Origin: Mikania micrantha
Taxonomy: Eukaryota; Streptophyta; Magnoliopsida; Asterales; Asteraceae
Reading direction: 5' to 3'
Length of the DNA: 64,000 nucleotides
Assembly: GCA_009363875.1 (NCBI GenBank)
Contig: CM018697.1
Span: forward strand, 46,889,484-46,953,483
Shown: positions 1-12,716 of the stretch, in pieces
Layout of the letters: every line of letters begins with the position of its first letter
How positions within the stretch are numbered: position 1 is the first letter of the stretch
Translations under genes and position numbers: made by a program
The notes under the pieces: generated by a model
Database searches by the model: none
What the model saw: the letters and a program-made list of their open reading frames with translations, nothing else
Told to the model about the DNA's origin: nothing

Positions 1-3000
1 TCCAGCCGCTCAAACAATCGAGAGAAAAAAGAGAGAGAGACTTGCGGCGGAGACCGGCGGAGCTACGGCGGCCGGCGGTGGTGGACCAAGTTTCTTGCAT
101 CTCCGAACTCCTCTCACCCAGCTCTACAACCTTTCCTTCTGTAGCTTCGCAAGATTTCGACTCTAGAAGGGTCAAAAGGGGGTGAGAAGATGACGACGGC
201 TAGGGTTTTATACACACAAGCGGCGGTTAAGGGCTGAAATGGAACCATGGTTCGGTGGCATGGTTCAGACGGTGGAAATGGGCAAGAGATGCGGCATGCA
301 GAGTCGACCATGGCTAGGGTTCAACCTTGGATTCCACTGTAGCAGTGGTTGCGGCGGTTCTAGGGTTCCGGCAGCCACACCTTCGATTTCGGCAAACCAA
401 GGTAAGTATTGACCCAGTAACCCACACCGATCTGCACATGCATGTCCATTTACGAGAGTTTTGTGCTGATTTAGGGGAAGGGGTGGGCTGTTTAATCGCG
501 GTGGTGGCAGCTGTGGTGGTTCGGGTGGTGGTTCAAGCTGCTCCAGCCGCGTTTCACACTAAGAACCGACAAACACGGGTAAGAACGACCTAATCTGGTT
601 CCATCTCCAAATGCATGTCGATTACTTGATTCATTTTGTTCTAATACGTGTGTATTTGGGTTATTTCTTGCGGCTGTGAAGTGTTTTGGAAAGCCTCTAG
701 CGACGGTAGTCCACCACCAGCCCAAACGGTGGTGACCAGGAATGTTGCATGCGAGAGTAGGAGCTTTGGAGCTTGTTCAAACCCCGGTCAACAAAAGTCA
801 AATCAGATTAGGGCCGGTCAAACCCAGTCAGCCGTGGTCAACAACAAAAAACCGATTAATCGATTGTATTCGTTTTATAAAAACGAGTTTAGAAACATGT
901 TGGGGTTAAGAAACAAACAATCGGTTAATTTAAACTGATTTTAAATACGCGAGACGAACGAGTAGAAAAGGTAAAACCACACACCATAAACTTATTATTT
1001 ACGATTTACATATATAAACTTGGTTGAGCTTGTGGTTGAACAAGGAAAATATTCATAAATTATACGTTAAAAATAATGTTTAAAAACAATAACACGGGTG
1101 TGACATATATTAGAGATTTCGGTGAAACAAGTGCATATAAAAATAGCTACTAAATTTCTAAAACAATAACATGTTTAAAAGTTGATTTAAACATAATAAA
1201 TGGTACAAAGTATTAAGGTGAAACACTTATATATATATGTACAATTACATAGGGTAAATACATGTTTAAATGAATATTACAAGTCTTAATATAAAAATAT
1301 GGTTTCTTACTTGAATTTATATATAAAACTTGTTACATTGAATACAAGTTTACTTAAGAAATTAATTATGTAAAATTTTATAAATTGAGAACTCGTGAAT
1401 GTGTATGATACATATATTATTTTCATTTAGACATTAAACCTTTGTGTATATATATATACATCTATAAAGTAGCATAATAAAATGCTCAAGTATAATTGCA
1501 TATGCATGATTAGGTGTTATAAATATGCTTAATTTCAACATGTTAACAATTGATTTTATATGTACATATGGGTAAACAAAATCTAAATTAAGTTAGATTT
1601 AATAAGATAAATGTGCATACCTACACTATATATATGTTAGTGTTAAATAATTTGGAATCTAACAAAGGTGTTTGACTTGATAATAATATGATTTTATACA
1701 AAGTAATTATATCATACTAATGTTCTATTTGATCACGAATTTGTTTGAATTCATATTAAGACGATGTAATTTTATAAGTATTACTATTATTTTTTTTTAC
1801 AATTAACATTATCACTTTCTACTCTGTTAAGATTATTTAAGATTTTACTATAAATTAATTAACATTATAAGAGTAATCATACTTGACACATTAAATATTT
1901 ATAGATTCAATGTTTACAAATATAAAAATTTACTAAAAACATGATTATTCATTCTAACATATGATATTAAACTATTTCATATTTTTACTAATAATTAAAA
2001 TTTGACAATAGTAGCGTTATTAATTTTGCTAGTGAAATTAGTTTTATTATTAAGATTATTATTATTATGTTTGATAATTGATTCATCTAAGAATGTTTAC
2101 TTACATTTAAACATAGAAAATAAATTATGAATACTTTTAACACTTTCTTATTCAATATTTATAATAATTACAATAGTTAGTATATTCAATGACTACAACA
2201 ATGTAAATATCTTAGTTACTAATGCTAATTGCAACTATTTTGTGATGTATGAAATATATATTAATCATCTCTAATACTATTATGGTAAGTGATTACATTA
2301 TAATAATTATCTTATTGCTTTGTAATACACTTAAACGTTTTTATATTGTTTGTCTCTCAAACTCTCAAACAAGGTGACCCAACTTTAAAATATAAGACCA
2401 TTAGTCTCAATAAAACTCAATTATCTTAAAAGACCATAAACACGCTAGTTACATTAGTAGCATACTAGTAGCTACACTAAACATCAAATAATACCAACAT
2501 TGCACATACATTTAGACGTGCAAATATAAGGTAAGACTTCATTAGGTATGTAATATAAAGAAACTTTAAACTAATAAACTCTAAACACATTAACCCAAAG
2601 AGCTCAACCACAGTAAACAACCATAATGTATGAAACTACAACTTATACATGTATAGATGATTACAATTAGGAACTGGCTTTGATGATACCTCTGGGAACA
2701 TATCAAATCATGCATAGTGTGGAACAATGACATATTTGTATAGGAACAAAAGGAACCAGTTAAAGCAACCAGGTGAGTTCATGTGATCCCTTTTCTTTTT
2801 ACTGTTTTGGGACACTGAAAGCATGCTCCATAAACTGTTTATAAAATTATATTTATGTGATAATGAACGTCCGTTTCATATAAAATTGCTTCCCCTAGAC
2901 ATTAAACATAATTTCAACCATTAACTCATAAGGAGAGCCGGTGAGTATATGGGTAGTACTACTGGGGAATCCCCCACGCACAGTGGCCCGAAAGGGTGGC

Positions 3001-3564
3001 CTTGTAAAAGAAAGGTTGAAACCCCACTGAGGTTATTGTCAACCGTTGTGGCATATATTCTTATGATACATGAATGACCGAGAGCAGGAACGGGTCTCGA
3101 AATTGGGAAGTAAATTGGATTTGACCATGTTGTGGGCTAACAGTGTATGAGGCAAACGCCCGAGCATGGAACAGGGTGGTTTGTATTGTTTTTGAATTAT
3201 CACATGCTATTTATTATTGTGTCTATGAACTAAAACTCATGAGCTCACCAACTTTATAGTTGACGTATTTTAGCATGTCTTTCAGGTAATTAGAAACAGG
3301 TATGACTCGGATACAGGGTCGCTGAACAGGAACACTACATGGAAAACAAGAACTTGGCTAAAGATTAATAAAGTGTGCTGATGCCTGGATTGACCCAATA
3401 ATTCTAGAAAATCTCCCATGAGTTAAATCATATTTTAGATTTGTTGTTAACAAATTAGATACTTAGACTAAACCTTTGGTTAAATTGTAATATATTTATT
3501 CTGTCTTCCGCTACTTTGTGTTTTGAATCAATCGTTAGTCAAGCCCTCTGGTTGGGTTGTGACA
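1..3564 (+). repeat. Element A 5' LTR (3' part only)
   Basis: Matches 9142-12716 over its whole length. It begins just downstream of where the TATA box lies in the other copy, so this part is mostly transcribed R/U5 or leader. The first 0.95 kb is GC-rich with CGG-type repeats and holds two splice-donor-like sites, AAG|GTAAGT at 402 and CGG|GTAAGA near 570. About 950-2700 is very AT-rich and appears empty. 2755-3290 is a structured block shared with element C. It ends in TGTGACA at 3564, directly before the primer-binding site. Confidence 0.9.
2755..3290 (+). other. Structured LTR block of A (left copy)
   Basis: This stretch opens with CAG|GTGAGTTCATGTGATCC (donor-like GT at 2773) and closes with CTCACCAAC (3244-3252) and an acceptor-like TTTCAG|GT (CAG at 3283-3285). 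Between them lie several perfect or near-perfect hairpins: GGGGAATCCCC near 2964-2974, CCC-GAAA-GGG inside 2985-3001 (a GNRA-type loop) and CCGAGA...TCTCGG (3078-3083 with 3095-3100; one pair lost here but intact in the right LTR). The same order is found in the 3' LTR of element C at 34043-34575. A conserved LTR intron or packaging/translation structure is an inference. Confidence 0.6.
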
Positions 3565-3566
3565 GG

Positions 3567-3580
3567 TTGTATCAGAGCCA
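3567..3580 (+). other. Primer-binding site of A
   Basis: TTGTATCAGAGCCA lies two bases after the LTR end at 3564 and differs at one position from the usual plant initiator Met-tRNA primer site TGGTATCAGAGCCA. It fixes the element's strand and the left LTR boundary. Confidence 0.9.
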
Positions 3581-5356
3581 AAGGTTTTAGCGAATTAGGA
3601 ACCTTAGGATAAGTTCCTAGACTTTAACCTGAGTAGTTTAGGGGGCCTAAACAAATAGAAACAAGATACTAGTGAGACCACGAAATCCCAGGCATATGAA
3701 GCACACGAATGGTTAAACTAGAACAACCATGTAAATTAAATTCAGGATTATGGGTGCACACATAATGGTGAATTTGAAGTTACATGGGAGGTTCTAAGGT
3801 ACACATAAAATAAAATTTGATCATAATGTTGATGATTATACGTATAAATACTTGTTATGTTAATGATTATTGAAACAAACATAGTTGACATTGGAGCTGA
3901 GCATAGGATTTAAGTCGCAAGAGGTCAACGATGATTTTATGGTATGCTATCTTTCTTCATTCATCCTATTCTAGTGGAAACGACATTGTTTATTCTCATC
4001 TTCTTTTTACCTCAAATCCTATGGAAATCATGACTTCTTTGTTGTCAAGGTATGTTGCTATCAATTTCAAATCCTAATAAGGCATTCAGGAATTTAATGT
4101 TTCAATTTACAAACATTCGAAAATCCATGTAATTCTTGAACAAACTCTTGCTTAGAACCCCAGGAGTTTGATTATGACCATCAACTATGTGTACTCCCTC
4201 AACTAACTACAAGACTGCACGAGTGAGTGAAAAATCACGAAGACCTTGGAGAGAAAGCATGTGATGACATCAAAGATATGTGACACACTCTACATTCAGA
4301 TTCAGATTATCATACGTATAAACTTGAGAAACCCTTCCATTTCATCGTTTCTCTTATCGACATTAGGTTACTCTCCTTTAATAACCGACGACCATTCTTG
4401 TCTGTGATTACTATTTCTATTATCCTTAATAGTTCATCTTCGATCTCCAAACGTTCGTCAACGGTTTTATTCTGTCGCGACACACTGAGCACGCCTTTTA
4501 ACTTAGCCATTCCCAACTTCTGGATAGCTAAAGTTGAAGAATTGGAATTGTTTGCAGTTAAGAGGAAATTCCTTTGTTCACACAGCAGGAATGTAAACCT
4601 TCATTATAAAGTTTAGTTTACTCTACCACTTGAACTTTTGTTCCAGAAATGTCATTTCATAACCAATCCGAATCAACATTGAAACCTTTTCCTACCCAAT
4701 CCAATCACTCGAACACCTAATCCAGAACTAAATAATGACGTCATAGGCAAACAAGTTAGAAATCCCTAAAGGAGCTCCATCTATTGAATATTATCGATGG
4801 AACATGATGCTGCAGACCGAGAACATAAATTGTAGTTAGTAGGTCATGAGAAGAGGTATTTCCCATGGATCATAAGAGTGATCAAGATATTCTTTGATAG
4901 CAAGGTAAAAGAGAAGACGCTAAGGTCATTTAGTATACGACATATTGAAGACTAAAGATGGGATTCGTTTAAGCATCCTATTATTGATTGAAGAAAACTT
5001 CATTGTTTTGGCAAGCGAGACCTCCATACACATTTATACACGACGATCAGTACCGGCTACCGAATTATATCAAGGTGAAGGAAGGTAATTAATACCAAGA
5101 AGAAAAGACGATCTTCAATACATTAGAATTGATGATTATCGGGAAAAAGAAGAAGTGAAAGATTAAATGGTGAAGGATTTAATCTTAGATTAGAGGGTTT
5201 TATAGTGCCAATAAATGTTTTGAGAAGCATTGAAGACCAAATGCAAGAAATAGTATTTGCATCATAGCATCAATGTGAATCTTATGAACATGTGTAGTAT
5301 GACAGAGGAAATTATTTAGTTGATAAGTGTATGCTAACATATTTACGGTCAAATAC

Positions 5357-5440
5357 GTTTGGCAAGGACACTATCGTAATATATGATCAGGCAGGTAGCT
5401 TGACTCTACGTATGCCCTATATATAAACTATGTTCGGTAT
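5357..5440 (+). other. Shared TACGTATGCCCTATATATAA module (A copy)
   Basis: The core TACGTATGCCCTATATATAA at 5407-5426 is identical to the core in the leader of element E (near 39740), and the upstream GCAAGGACACTATCGTAAT resembles the upstream part of E's second copy near 40300. The flanking stem is only partly visible in this copy. Function unknown. Confidence 0.55.
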
Positions 5441-8200
5441 ATTGGGATAATGTTAGTGCAAAACGTTATGAAAAGTAGTAGAATAGTTAAAAACATTTAA
5501 GCAAAATTTTAACAACTACAATAATTCCCATGCTATACAACTTATAAAATCCAACAAGCCGAAGTCATGAGTATTTATGAGAAAGACTCTAGTTGAGTAC
5601 CGACTACTTCATAGTGGAGGAAGAGACCTCCTGAAATTGAAGAGTTTGGGCACTGTGGAGATTTTGATCATTGGGTGGATCTACATCGGAATGCACTCGT
5701 ACAAACATCATCAAGAGAAAATGAACTGAATTAGCAAAAAGGAAAAAACTAATCTAGATTGTCATCTGAGCAAAATAGTTTCGTTATCAGGATTAAGCAG
5801 TATGGAAGGACTGCATGGAAGTAAAATAGAAGGATCAACCTCAAGAAAGATATGATGTATTAAATTGCAAGAAGACAAGCTACAAGGAGGTAGCATAAAA
5901 GTTAAAAATCATTTGCGAAAAGTCAGCCTCAAGAGCCCAACTATGGAAATATTTGTCAAATTTTGAGGAGAATCAGTGAAGATCACATTCGAGCCTAATG
6001 CACCTTCTCATCACTTTAAGATGTAGGGTTAATAAAATATGTACACTAAGAGTATTCATGCCAAAGAGTATTCAAGCCTAATGCACATTCGAGCACGTCG
6101 AACTTCTTATCACACGACAAAAATTAATAGGCCATAATTTATAGGATGAAGTAGAACGATTAGTAAAGGAGAAAGGATATGAAACTGACGACCAATGCAA
6201 TGACACAGTGAAGTTGTGATCATGTGCATAATGTGAAGAAAGAAATCTAGAACATTCTATCGAGTAAGCAAAACAACAAAATGATTATTTGCCATACCTA
6301 TTATGAAACCAACTGCAATTCATACCTCTGCATCTCCTAACTTCATGTATCAATAGCAAAGTGGATAAATGATAGATAATGTATCCTTGGAATAGATAGT
6401 ATCATATACGAAAGTCGTATACATTTGTTTGTCAAAAGTGGGTACATTTATGGAAGTGTTAATGAGGTTCAATAACTGAATTTCTAAAAGCAGCCAATTG
6501 AGGTTTTGGTTCAAGAAATCATCATTAGGGTAATGCGCGTCGAATGGTTACCTAGAAGGACTTATTGAAAGAGATCGAATTGTAACCACTCTAGAACAAG
6601 GGTACCTTCGTCAGTTTCGTTTGTACTCGTCTTATACGTCATGTAAATACTCTATCCGTTTCTTTTACACCACCTCATACTAATGGTGCTTCTAAAACTC
6701 CCTATAGATCAACATTATATTTGTAACGTTTGGAAGAACTACTCCTCAACCCTTAGTAAAAACGAAAAGATTTCTTAAATCTTTGTATCTTCGATTCCCT
6801 ATATTCCAAACCGGTTGATCAGAAAATTGGACATATACAAAAGAAAGAATGCCCTCTTCCCGATTGATGATTTGTTCTTTAATTATTATTCAAAAAGCTT
6901 CGGAGGAAGTGATAATTGCTGCAAACACTTGAAATAAATTTGAGTAAGACTTTGACACAAACAGTGGGTCAAAATCCTTTGCGTATCTAAAGTTATCGAT
7001 TCTAGTTGAAATCTAACCCATCTATCTTTGTTAACTTGTTCCTTGGAATTCCATAATAACCTTAATTCAAGGATTCTTCGTCAACCTCTCGAATTTATTC
7101 ATAAAGCAAATAGGCATCATCACAATTAAACTCTCTAAGTCGAGATAACATCCTTAGTCTGAAGATTTCTCGGCACAAGTATTTCAATAAAGTCCTTAGC
7201 TTCTATTAGCAGCACCATCGTTATCTTACTGGATCCTATTCTTTGCTATTCAAGGCTATTAGAATCAATAACTCCATTTGTATAGCTAAGACATTAGATG
7301 GATTCAACATAAAAAGTGATTGTACCCTACTCACAATTACTTTGTCGATAGGTTCATAACTTTGTTTTCATCTTAATTAAAACATATTTGTTACACCTTA
7401 GTCCTTGATAACCTATACGTTAGACTTCGTTCAACTTGAAATGGTTACTTTCACTCTATTGGTTTTAGAAAACAAAGATATGTTTATCAATAAATAACTT
7501 AGTAGGCCCAGATAAGAAATCATAAATGTATGGTGTAAAAGAAAGTAACAAAGAATACAAATTGACTTACAATATGTACAATCTTGTGCCAAATGTCATG
7601 TATAAGTGGGATAATTATATTGATAACCGGGATGAGACATTAGATGAATAACGAGTATGCTTGATTGCTATGTTCATGTTGTAGGAAACATTGTATTCAG
7701 ATACGTAATCAAGGAACTATGAGCCTTGACACCTATTGGTTACATTCAGTGTAAGATGAAACATTATGTTTGGAAACAAGATCAAAGTGATCGGGTTTTG
7801 GAAACTATTGATGCATTGGATGCGTAATGAAACATGTGGGAAACTAGAATGTAATGTGGTATTCTATGGAACATTATAATGAAAATAAATTTTATTTATG
7901 TGAACTTTATGTATAATAGCCTATGAACAATTAAACTGCAATACATGTAGACTGACATTTCTTGTTAGACCTTACTGTTTATAATTATTAGAATCTATTG
8001 ACTTCTTATGCCATAATAAGTGGAAATGTATACTTGTTTAATTTAAGGGCAGTCACTTAGGATGAACTAGAACATGGTGATACTTGGTAATGGTGAACCA
8101 AATTTAAGCTTTAAGATAAGACGCACAAGAAATAACTACAACTATTCGAGCACAGTTAACCGTAGTAATAGCAAATTTCGAGGACGAAATTCTTTTAAGT

Positions 8201-8209
8201 TGGGGAGAA
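8201..8209 (+). other. Polypurine tract of A
   Basis: TGGGGAGAA immediately precedes the LTR start TGTAACAACT at 8210. A purine-rich run at this position is the usual plus-strand primer of LTR retrotransposons. Confidence 0.85.
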
Positions 8210-9068
8210 TGTAACAACTGTAATAAATCCCAACGAATTTAAACATCGAATTGTAATTAGATGATAAAACCCAATAAACATTTAGGCCCAATAAGATTTT
8301 AAGGCCCAAATAAACCCATTAAGAATTTTATGTATAAATCAAATTTAATAAATTTTAACATAAATTGAACAATACCTTAATAAATTTCCTTCGATAAATT
8401 AATTGTTATTATTCTATTAATAATCGTGAGAAACAAATGAAAGAACCAGAATTAAACAAGTTTAATGTAAAATATATATTTATATCAATCGGAGGATTAA
8501 TCCTAAAACAAACATAGGAAATGTATACCTATGTAATAAGCAAACTAAGTTAAACGAATGCTCGATCACATTATCATCTGAACTGTGACAGTTAAGTTAA
8601 AGTGGACCTACCATAATGTAAGAATAATATTATTACCAATAAATTTATAAGATAACTTATCTACATATATTAAGTTGCGGCATGCGCTTTAAAGTTATAA
8701 AACATAAGTTAATGTGTGAACACCTGTATTTAATAATTAAACGTTCCGACTGGCAAGCTGAGATAAAAACATTGATAACTACCTATTTTAAAATATTATC
8801 GATGTTAAAACATATGAAAACCTTATTCGTAGCGCGAAATAGCTAAACCGATCAAATGCGTCATAAACGCGACATTAACGCGTTTCAACTTAATTAATTG
8901 AACAAATTAAATATAACGAAACAAAATAAACATTTTAATGATATTTTTAGGTTATTTGTTTATCTAATAAACTTTCGGGTTAGGAATAATAAACGAAAAC
9001 GAAATACTAGCGCGAGTCGAGATCGGTACGCGTTTTAATCTATTTTAACCCTAGATTTAAACCCTAAG

Positions 9069-9076
9069 TATAAAAG
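9069..9076 (+). promoter_or_regulatory. TATA box of A LTR
   Basis: TATAAAAG in a GC-balanced setting, followed within about 30 bases by a pyrimidine-rich stretch where transcription would be expected to start. It is the best promoter candidate in the LTR; the equivalent part of the left LTR lies outside the window. Confidence 0.65.
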
Positions 9077-11904
9077 GGGTGTAAACCCTTGTTTCTTTCA
9101 CATAGCAGCCGCACACCACACACACTTGTGTGTGTGCGTGTTCCAGCCGCTCAAACAATCGAGAGAAAAAAGAGAGAGAGACTTGCGGCGGAGACCGGCG
9201 GGGCAGCGGCGGAGCTACGGCGGCCGGCGGTGGTGGACCAAGTTTCTTGCATCTCCGAACTCCTCTCACCCAGTTCTACAACCTTTCCTTCTGTAGCTTC
9301 GCAAGATTTCGACTCTAGAAGGGTCAAAAGGGGGTGAGAAGATGACGACGGCTAGGGTTTTATACACACAAGCGGCGGTTAAGGGCTGAAATGGAACCAT
9401 GGTTCGGTGGCATGGTTCAGACCGTGGAAATGGGCAAGAGATGCGGCATGCAGAGTCGACCATGGCTAGGGTTCAACCTTGGATTCCACTGTAGCAGTGG
9501 TTGTGGTGGTTCTAGGGTTCCGGCAGCCACACCTTCGATTTCGGCAAACCAAGGTAAGTATTGACCCAGTAACCCACACCGATCTGCACATGCATGTCCA
9601 TTTACGAGAGTTTTGTGCTGATTTAGGGGAAGTGGTGGCTGTTTAATCGCGGTGGTGGCAGCTGTGGTGGTTCGGGTGGTGGTTCAAGCTGCTCCAGCCG
9701 CGTTTCACACTAAGAACCGACAAACACGGGTAAGAACGACCTAATCTGGTTCCATCTCCAAATGCATGTCGATTACTTGATTCATTTTGTTCTAATACGT
9801 GTGTATTTGGGTTATTTCTTGCGGCTGTGAAGTGTTTTGGAAAGCCTCTAGCGACGGTAGTCCACCACCAGCCCAAACGGTGGTGACCAGGAATGTTGCA
9901 TGCGAGAGTAGGAGCTTTGGAGCTTGTTCAAACCCCGGTCAACAAAAGTCAAATCAGATTAGGGCCGGTCAAACCCAGTCAGCCGTGGTCAACAACAAAA
10001 AACCGATTAATCGATTGTATTCGTTTTATAAAAACGAGTTTAGAAACATGTTGGGGTTAAGAAACAAACAATCGGTTAATTTAAACTGATTTTAAATACG
10101 CGAGACGAACGAGTAGAAAAGGTAAAACCACACACCATAAACTTATTATTTACGATTTACATATATAAACTTGGTTGAGCTTGTGGTTGAACAAGGAAAA
10201 TATTCATAAATTATACGTTTAAAAATAATGGTTAAAAACAATAACACGGGTGTGACGTATATTAGAGATTTCGGTGAAACAAGTGCATATAAAAATAGCT
10301 ACTAAATTTCTAAAACAATAACATGTTAAAAGTTGATTTAAACATAATAAATGGTACAAAGTATTAAGGTGAACACTTATAATATATATGTACAATTACA
10401 TAGGGTAAATACATGTTTAAATGAATATTACAAGTCTTAATATAAAATATGGTTTCTTACTTGAATTTATATATAAAACTTGTTACATTGAATACAAGTT
10501 TACTTAAGAAATTAATTATGTAAAATTTTATAAATTGAGAACTCGTGAATGTGTATGATACATATATTATTTTCATTTAGACATTAAACCTTTGTGTATA
10601 TATATACATCTATAAAGTAGCATAATAAAATGCTCAAGTATAATTGCATATGCATGATTAGGTGTTATAAATATGCTTAATTTCAACATGTTAACAATTG
10701 ATTTTATATGTACATATGGGTAAACAAAATCTAAATTAAGTTAGATTTAATAAGATAAATGTGCATACCTACACTATATATATATGTTAGTGTTAAATAA
10801 TTTGGAATCTAACAAAGGTGTTTGACTTGATAATAATATGATTTTATACAAAGTAATTATATCATACTAATGTTCTATTTGATCACGAATTTGTTTGAAT
10901 TCATATTAAGACGATGTAATTTTATAAGTATTACTATTATTTTTTTTTATCAACATTAACATTATCACTTTCTACTCTGTTAAGATTATTTAAGATTTTA
11001 CTATAAATTAATTAACATTATAAGAGTAATCATACTTGACACATTAAATATTTATAGATTCAATGTTTACAAATATAAAAATTTACTAAAAACATGATTA
11101 TTCATTCTAACATATGATATTAAACTATTTCATATTTTTACTAATAATTAAAATTTGACAATAGTAGCGTTATTAATTTTGCTAGTGAAATTAGTTTTAT
11201 TATTAAGATTATTATTATTATGTTTGATAATTGATTCATCTAAGAATGTTTACTTACATTTAAACATAGAAAATAAATTATGAATACTTTTAACACTTTC
11301 TTATTCAATATTTATAATAATTACAATAGTTAGTATATTCAATGACTACAACAATGTAAATATCTTAGTTACTAATGCTAATTGCAACTATTTTGTGATG
11401 TATGAAATATATATTAATCATCTCTAATACTATTATGGTAAGTGATTACATTATAATAATTATCTTATTGCTTTGTAATACACTTAAACGTTTTTATATT
11501 GTTTGTCTCTCAAACTCTCAAACAAGGTGACCCAACTTTAAAATATAAGACCATTAGTCTCAATAAAACTCAATTATCTTAAAAGACCATAAACACGCTA
11601 GTTACATTAGTAGCATACTAGTAGCTACACTAAACATCAAATAATACCAACATTTGCACATACATTTAGACGTGCAAATATAAGGTAAGACTTCATTAGG
11701 TATTAATAAAGAAACTTTAAACTAATAAACTCTAAACACATTAACCCAAAGAGCTCAACCACAGTAAACAACCATAATGTATGAAACTACAACTTATACA
11801 TGTATAGATGATTACAATTAGGAACTGGCTTTGATGATACCTCTGGGAACATATCAAATCATGCATAGTGGAACAATGACATATTTGTATAGGAACAAAA
11901 GGAA

Positions 11905-12440
11905 CCAGTTAAAGCAACCAGGTGAGTTCATGTGATCCCTTTTCTTTTTACTGTTTTGGGACATTGAAAGCATGCTCCATAAACTGTTTATAAAATTATA
12001 TTTATGTGATAATGAACGTCCGTTTCATATAAAATTGCTTCCCCTAGACATTAAACATAATTTACAACCATTAACTCATAAGGAGAGCCGGTGAGTATAT
12101 GGGTAGTACTACTTGGGGAATCCCCCACGCACAGTGGCCCGAAAGGGTGGCCTTGTAAAAGAAAGGTTGAAACCCCACTGAGGTTATTGTCAACCGTTGT
12201 GGCATATATTCTTATGATACATGAATGACCGAGAGCAGGAACGGGTCTCGGAATTGGGAAGTAAATTGGATTTGACCATGTTGTGGGCTAACAGTGTATG
12301 AGGCAAACGCCCGAGCATGGAACAGGGTTGGTTGTATTGTTTTTGAATTATCACATGCTATTTATTATTGTGTCTATGAACTAAAACTCATGAGCTCACC
12401 AACTTTATAGTTGACGTATTTTAGCATGTCTTTCAGGTAA
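11905..12440 (+). other. Structured LTR block of A (right copy)
   Basis: Second copy of the block at 2755-3290. The GGCCCGAAAGGGTGGCC hairpin is at 12136-12152 and the CCGAGA/TCTCGG stem (12229-12234 with 12246-12251) is perfect here, unlike in the left LTR. Donor-like and acceptor-like ends are both present. Confidence 0.6.
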
Positions 12441-12716
12441 TTAGAAACAGGTATGACTCGGATACAGGGTCGCTTGAACAGGAACACTACATGGAAAACA
12501 AGAACTTGGCTAAAGATTAATAAAGTGTGCTGATGCCTGGATTGACCCAATAATTCTAGAAAATCTCCCATGAGTTAAATCATATTTTAGATTTGTTGTT
12601 AACAAATTAGATACTTAGACTAAACCTTTGGTTAAATTGTAATATATTTATTCTGTCTTCCGCTACTTTGTGTTTTGAATCAATCGTTAGTCAAGCCCTC
12701 TGGTTGGGTTGTGACA

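Larger units (their letters stand above)
3565..8209 (+). other. Element A interior, non-coding
   Basis: About 4.6 kb without a frame longer than roughly 70 codons and without any gag, protease, RT, RNase H or integrase motif that I can read in any frame. The leader after the primer site resembles the leaders of C and E (AGAGCCAAAGGTTTTAG versus AGAGCCAAGGTTATAGAG), so the ends are gypsy-like. At about 5357-5440 it carries a copy of the TACGTATGCCCTATATATAA module found in E and F. The 3' end has ATTTCGAGGACGAAAT near 8176-8190, a segment also present just before the 3' LTR of C (29332-29347). It may be an ancient decayed coding region or a true non-coding LARD domain; by eye I favour the latter. 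Confidence 0.7.
1..12716 (+). mobile_element. Element A: LARD-like non-autonomous LTR retrotransposon
   Basis: Positions 1-3564 repeat almost exactly at 9142-12716, which marks them as the two LTRs of one element; the left LTR is cut by the window start. The interior (3565-8209) starts with a Met-tRNA-type primer site and ends with a purine tract but has no gag or pol frame that I can recognise. Long LTRs (4.5 kb) plus a several-kb non-coding interior match the LARD class (large retrotransposon derivatives), which rely on proteins from other elements. The target-site duplication cannot be checked because the left end lies outside the window. LTR copies differ mainly by small indels, for example about 12 bp missing from the left copy near 53, so insertion looks fairly recent. 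Confidence 0.85.
8210..12716 (+). repeat. Element A 3' LTR, complete
   Basis: A 4507-bp LTR running from TGTAACA after the purine tract to TTGTGACA. U3 is 8210-9068; a TATA box (TATAAAAG) lies at 9069-9076, so about 3.6 kb of R/U5 follows it. Donor-like AAG|GTAAGT (GT at 9554) and CAG|GTGAGT (GT at 11922) and acceptor-like TTTCAG|GT (CAG at 12434-12436) are preserved, as are the hairpins of the structured block (11905-12440). The 96-codon frame at 9799-10089 recurs in both LTRs simply because the LTRs are copies; I do not call it a gene. Confidence 0.9.

Noticed and set aside
4310..4616. Overlapping 68- and 72-codon frames in A's interior
   Set aside because: Short, on opposite strands, with no retrotransposon motif and no support from neighbours.
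9799..10089. A 96-codon frame that is identical at 648-938 and 9799-10089
   Set aside because: The match is explained by the two LTR copies. The frame has no recognisable domain and lies in LTR leader sequence with donor-like sites.
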